58,634 bases of DNA from Pantoea sp. BAV 3049 (GTDB taxonomy: Bacteria; Pseudomonadota; Gammaproteobacteria; Enterobacterales; Enterobacteriaceae): the NCBI RefSeq assembly GCF_009765445.1, contig NZ_WHOY01000031.1, positions 2,078,522 to 2,137,155 on the forward strand. Reading direction: 5' to 3'. The translations under genes and the position numbers were made by a program. Positions 54,838-58,634 of this stretch are shown one piece after another (positions within the stretch are counted from its first letter, which is position 1; every line of letters begins with the position of its first letter). The notes below the pieces were generated by a model. The model was not told the DNA's origin. It did no database searches and worked only from the letters and a program-made list of their open reading frames with translations.

Positions 54838-55824
54838 TCATATCCCCTTCGCCAGTTTGCGTTTTTCGTTCCATGCCGTGGCGCTGATACTCACCAGGAT
54901 AATCAGCCCGCTGAACACCATATGCCAGTAGGAGGAGACGGCCAGCAGCGTCAGGCCATTCTGCAGGAAGGCCAGCAGCAGCACGCCCAGCAGCGTGCCG
55001 ATCAGCGATCCCCGGCCGCCGGTCATGCTGGTCCCGCCCAGCACCACTGCCGCCAGTACTGTCAGTTCATAGCCTACCAGCGAGTTCGGTGCTACCGACT
55101 GCGTGGTCTGAGCCTGCACCACGGCAGCCACCCCTGCCAGCAGCCCCATATAGCCATAGACATACAAGTGCAGGGTCAGCAGGTTCATGCCGAGCCGCGA
55201 AGCCGACTCGCGATTGCCGCCCATTGCATAGATTTGCCGCCCGAGGCGGGTATAGCGCATCAGCACGCCGGTGAGGACAAATACCGCCAGCAGGCAGAAC
55301 AGGGGCAGAGTGAGGCCATATTCATAGCCATCCGCAGCGGTAAAGGAGAACCAGTTGATGCCATTCATAAACCAGTCCGGGAAGCCGTACAGCCAGGTTC
55401 CCTGGGTGTACCACACGAGCAGGCCGTAAAAGAGATTCAGCGTGGCGATGGTAATGATGATGGCGGGGACGCGCAGGAAACAGACCAGCACACCGTTGAT
55501 CAACCCCAGCAGCAACCCGCACCCCATGGCGATGGCGAACACGCTGAAGAAGTTGCCGCCGTGCGCCAGCATGGTACTGGCCATGACGTACTGGGCAATA
55601 GCGGTCATCGCCGGGAATGAGATGTCGATCCCTCCGGCGATCAGCACCACAAACAGGCCGCAGGCGAGGATACCCAGAATGGCGTAGCTGGTGGCGACGT
55701 CGGTCAGGTTACCCAACGTTAAAAACTCGCTGGTGCGCAGGCTCAACCCCAGCGCCAGCAGCAGGATCAGCATCCCCAGCCAGATCTCGTGGTGGCTGAG
55801 GAGATGACGTAGTTTGTTATTCAT
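54838..55824 (-). CDS. Sugar ABC transporter permease (first)
   Basis: A 328-residue RbsC-like permease with LFVVLIAGGIDISFPAMTAI, the contact loop GGNRESASRLGMNLL and VVLGGTSMTGGRGSLIGTLLG. It overlaps the ATPase gene by eight bases. Two distinct permeases resemble the layout of AI-2 (LsrCD) and several pentitol or rhamnose systems. Confidence 0.88.
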   Translation of the reverse strand: MNNKLRHLLSHHEIWLGMLILLLALGLSLRTSEFLTLGNLTDVATSYAILGILACGLFVVLIAGGIDISFPAMTAIAQYVMASTMLAHGGNFFSVFAIAMGCGLLLGLINGVLVCFLRVPAIIITIATLNLFYGLLVWYTQGTWLYGFPDWFMNGINWFSFTAADGYEYGLTLPLFCLLAVFVLTGVLMRYTRLGRQIYAMGGNRESASRLGMNLLTLHLYVYGYMGLLAGVAAVVQAQTTQSVAPNSLVGYELTVLAAVVLGGTSMTGGRGSLIGTLLGVLLLAFLQNGLTLLAVSSYWHMVFSGLIILVSISATAWNEKRKLAKGI

Positions 55825-57310
55825 TCACCACCCCGGCAATCTCTTCTTCGCGGCACTGATGCGGTGCGAAGCTGGCGATCAGCTCGCCCTTGCGCATCAC
55901 CAGCACGCGGTGACTGTTGTAATAGGCTTCAGGGATTTCATCGCAAATCATCAGTACCGCCATGCCGGACTCGGCCAGATCGCGGGCGATGCGGTAGATC
56001 CCTTCTTTATTAGCGATATCCACGCCAACGGTTGGCGAGTCAAGGATCAGCACGCGGGGATCGGTTGCCACCCACTTGGCGATTGCCACGCGCTGGGCGT
56101 TGCCGCCTGACAGGGTCTGCACTGGCAACTGGCTGTCCGATACTTTGATGTTCAGTTCACGGATCAGGCTGGCAACCTGATGGCGGGCTTTGCCGCGGTC
56201 AAGCAGCCCGGCACGATTGCGCAGGCGGCTGAACACCGGTACCAGCATGTTATCGAAGATCGACTGCTGCATAATCAGTCCCTGGGTTTGCCGGTCTTCC
56301 GAGACGTAAGCAATACCGTGACGAATGGCGTCGCGGTTACTGTGCAGTTTCACCGGTTTGCCCTCCACGCGGATCTCGCCGCTGTCCGGCTGGCTCATGC
56401 CAAACAGGGACAGGCATAATTCGGTCCGTCCGGCACCCAGCAGGCCCACAACAGAGGTGATTTCCCCGCGTCTCAGGCTCAGGCTTACCGACTGATACTG
56501 GCCTTTCTTTGACAGGTTGTTCACTTCCAGCAGTGGCATTTCGCTGCTGTCGGCGCGCTGCGGCAGATGGCTGAAGGCAAAGCGCTGCCCGGTCATCAGG
56601 AAGGCCAGCTCGTCGCTGTTCAGGTCGCTGGTCGGATAAGTGCCCACCAGTTTGCCGTCACGCATCACGCTGATGCGGTCAGCTACTTCCATCACTTCGT
56701 CCAGCTTGTGGCTGACGAACACCACGCAAATTCCGGCGGCTTTCAGTTCGTTGACCACCCGCAGCAGGCCATTGACTTCATGGCGGGTCAGCGAGGCAGT
56801 GGGTTCATCCATGATCACCAGGCTGGCATCGGCAGCCAGCGCCCGGCCAATTGCCACCAGCTGGCGGTCGGCGATCGACAGCTTTTCCACTTTGCGATCG
56901 AGGTCAAGTCGCACACCGATACGTTGAAGCGTACCGGCAGCCAGCTTGCGCATTGCCTTTCTCCGCACCCAGAAACCGCCACCTGGCAGATAGCTGTGCA
57001 CTGCAATGTTCTCTGCCACCGTCAGGTTGGGAAACAGCGACAGATCCTGATAAATCACCTGGATACCGTAAAAGGCCGACAGTGCAGGTGTCAGATTGGG
57101 AAACAGCTTGCCGTCCATGCCAATACGTGCGCCTTTGTCGGGATGATAAACGCCCGAGATAATTTTAATCAGCGTGCTTTTGCCACAGCCGTTTTGTCCT
57201 GCCAGACAATGCACCTCCCCTTTATTCAGGGTAAGCGTGACGTTATCCAGTGCCCGGACGCCGGGAAAGGATTTGCTGATTTTTTCAAGAGAAATAAAGG
57301 ATTGCGACAT
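55817..57310 (-). CDS. Sugar ABC transporter ATPase, two-domain
   Basis: A 497-residue RbsA-type ATPase. The first half has intact Walker A GQNGCGKST, signature LSIADRQLVAIGRAL and Walker B LVIMDEPTASL. The second half has a degenerate Walker A GLLGAGRTEL with signature LSGGNAQRVAIAKW. This one-active-site layout is normal for the family. It follows the binding protein gene. Confidence 0.93.
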   Translation of the reverse strand: MSQSFISLEKISKSFPGVRALDNVTLTLNKGEVHCLAGQNGCGKSTLIKIISGVYHPDKGARIGMDGKLFPNLTPALSAFYGIQVIYQDLSLFPNLTVAENIAVHSYLPGGGFWVRRKAMRKLAAGTLQRIGVRLDLDRKVEKLSIADRQLVAIGRALAADASLVIMDEPTASLTRHEVNGLLRVVNELKAAGICVVFVSHKLDEVMEVADRISVMRDGKLVGTYPTSDLNSDELAFLMTGQRFAFSHLPQRADSSEMPLLEVNNLSKKGQYQSVSLSLRRGEITSVVGLLGAGRTELCLSLFGMSQPDSGEIRVEGKPVKLHSNRDAIRHGIAYVSEDRQTQGLIMQQSIFDNMLVPVFSRLRNRAGLLDRGKARHQVASLIRELNIKVSDSQLPVQTLSGGNAQRVAIAKWVATDPRVLILDSPTVGVDIANKEGIYRIARDLAESGMAVLMICDEIPEAYYNSHRVLVMRKGELIASFAPHQCREEEIAGVVNE

Positions 57311-57373
57311 ACTCTTTCCTCACCGGCGCGGATGATTGCCGGTCAGTAAGACCGGCAGCACCGCTGGGTCCAC

Positions 57374-58360
57374 TCAGAAACCGAGCGTTTTGGCGTTGTC
57401 TTTGGTGACTTCCAGAATGCGGTTAAAGCGGATCACATGGTTTTTCATATCCACATCGGCTTTACCCATGCCGTCAATGGTCAGGTCGCTGGTGACCTGC
57501 TTGCCATCGAGGATTTGATCGGCCAGGTTAACCAGTGCAAAGCCCGCGTCTTTCGGGTCCCACAGCAACGCTTTCTTTATATCGCCAGAAGCCAGGTAAG
57601 GAGCAGCCTGTGCAGGCATGGCAATGCCCACAACGGCAATCTTGTTTTTCGCACGTTTGCTTTTCACTGCCTGACCGGCACCAATCGGGCCAAGGGAACC
57701 AAAGCCGATAATGCCTTTCAGATCGGGATAGGTACGCATCAGATCGAGAGTGGTGGCGTAGGATTTGTCGATGCTCTCCGCCACTGGCAGGCGAGAGGTG
57801 ACTTCATGCATGTCCGGATACTTCTCTTTCTGATATTTGATTGCTGCATCCGCCCAGGCGTTGTGCAGCGGCACGGTGAGCGAGCCGACGTAGATGGCAT
57901 AGCCGCCTTTGCCGCCCATCGCGGAGGCCAGCTCATCCATATTTTTTTCGGCATATTTCTGGCTGTCAATGGTTTCCACATCCCACTGGCCGATCTGCTG
58001 ATCGGGTGATTCATGGGTCAGCACCACGATCCCCTGGTCGCGTGCTTTTTTCAGCACCGGTTCCAGCACTTTCGCATCGTTCGGCACCACGATAATGGCA
58101 TCGACCTTTTTGGCGATCAGATCTTCAATCACCTTCACCTGCTGTGCCGGATCGGGGGTGGAGCCACCAACCTGATAGGCATTGACATCGAGTTTAGTGG
58201 CGGCCTCTTTCACGCCAACTTCCATGCGGGTGAACCACGGAATGCCGGTAACTTTCGCCACCACCGCAATATCATGTTTTTCAGCCGAGAAGGACGGTGT
58301 TGACAGCAGCATGCACGCAGAAACCACACATGCATTCAGTAATGCGAGGTTAAATTTCAT
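57374..58360 (-). CDS. Periplasmic sugar-binding protein
   Basis: A 328-residue binding protein. A signal peptide is cleaved near SFSAEK. Type I periplasmic fold with PWFTRMEVGVKEAA, VDAIIVVPNDAKVLEPVLKKA and GIIGFGSLGPIGAGQAV. It is closest by eye to the RbsB/LsrB group. ATG 58360 has GAAAGGT in front; an in-frame upstream start at 58450 would bury the signal peptide. It is the first gene of the import operon. Confidence 0.9.
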   Translation of the reverse strand: MKFNLALLNACVVSACMLLSTPSFSAEKHDIAVVAKVTGIPWFTRMEVGVKEAATKLDVNAYQVGGSTPDPAQQVKVIEDLIAKKVDAIIVVPNDAKVLEPVLKKARDQGIVVLTHESPDQQIGQWDVETIDSQKYAEKNMDELASAMGGKGGYAIYVGSLTVPLHNAWADAAIKYQKEKYPDMHEVTSRLPVAESIDKSYATTLDLMRTYPDLKGIIGFGSLGPIGAGQAVKSKRAKNKIAVVGIAMPAQAAPYLASGDIKKALLWDPKDAGFALVNLADQILDGKQVTSDLTIDGMGKADVDMKNHVIRFNRILEVTKDNAKTLGF

Positions 58361-58634
58361 AGCAATACCTTTCAGTAGGGTGGCGGAAGAACCGCTAAGT
58401 TGCCCGCCAGTCCGCAGGCTTATAATCGGATAAGATGTGGTTTTGGCCACCGGAGCAAGATAGCAAGCGTTTTTGCGCTCAGCGGCAGGCTGGCTGGAGA
58501 AGTGTGAGATATGCCCGGAAAGGTTAAATTTAATAGCTTATATAGTTAATTTTTTGTTAAAAAATAAACTATTGTGGTAATTTTACATCAAATATATGTT
58601 TATATTTTGTTAAATTTAATTGTTTTAGCCGTTT
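58361..58634. promoter_or_regulatory. AT-rich upstream region of the sugar operon with two identical 12-mers
   Basis: The last 130 bases are extremely AT-rich. GTTAAATTTAAT occurs at 58523-58534 and 58609-58620, 86 bases apart, each containing the palindrome TTAAATTTAA. They are candidate operator sites. No regulator gene is inside the window, and I could not place a confident promoter. Confidence 0.5.

Noticed and set aside
54439..55620. Long plus-strand frame of 393 codons over the permease genes
   Set aside because: Antisense to two clear permease genes, His/Gln-rich composition typical of a reverse frame of GC-rich membrane protein genes.

Overview
The window looks like a chromosome segment of a gamma-proteobacterium of the order Enterobacterales, most probably Erwiniaceae (Erwinia/Pantoea-like). 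Three things suggest this: the near-Escherichia order of the core block mlaA - fadL - yfcZ - fadIJ - sixA - smrB - prmB - aroC - mepA - yfcA - epmC - yfcL - mnmC - fabB; argW used as a prophage attachment site next to yfdC, as in E. coli; and a complete ccmABCDEFGHI cluster with separate ccmH and ccmI. The genus call is from memory of protein similarity and is not certain.

Positions 1 to about 26,560 are the right-hand part of a temperate phage with a contractile tail; its left end lies outside the window. In order there are unknown small genes, two minus-strand cargo genes (771-1282), packaging and head genes (terS, terL, portal, minor head protein, protease/scaffold, cement protein, DUF2184 major capsid protein), connector genes, sheath and tube, a tail assembly chaperone with a probable -1 frameshift extension, a short tape measure, baseplate hub and spike, baseplate wedge, baseplate J, and a glycine-rich tail fibre. 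Inserted in the baseplate genes is a terminator-bounded cassette (17,788-19,339) of a Mnt-like repressor, a divergent 53-residue Arc-like repressor and an antirepressor. This is the P22 immI arrangement, with three 13-bp operator-like palindromes between the repressors. Right of the tail fibre are an AT-rich acyltransferase (candidate lysogenic conversion gene), a LexA-box operon of two small genes, the second a UmuD'-like protein without the catalytic serine region, and the integrase beside tRNA-Arg(CCU) (argW).

Positions 26,560 to about 51,800 are core chromosome: yfdC, cytochrome c maturation, phospholipid-asymmetry lipoprotein mlaA, fatty-acid uptake and beta-oxidation (fadL, fadIJ), regulators and translation-related genes (sixA, smrB, prmB, epmC, mnmC), aroC, mepA and fabB. 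FadR-like sites precede fadL (two), fadI and fabB, so fatty-acid degradation and unsaturated fatty-acid synthesis share a visible regulatory logic here. The gaps carry three different short tandem repeat arrays (7 bp x10, 36 bp x5, 8 bp x7).

Positions 51,820 to 58,634 hold a YjbR-like gene and a minus-strand sugar operon: periplasmic binding protein, double ATPase, two permeases and an FGGY pentulose-type kinase. The AT-rich upstream region has two identical 12-bp palindromic elements. The operon probably imports and phosphorylates a pentose, pentulose or pentitol; the substrate cannot be read from the sequence.
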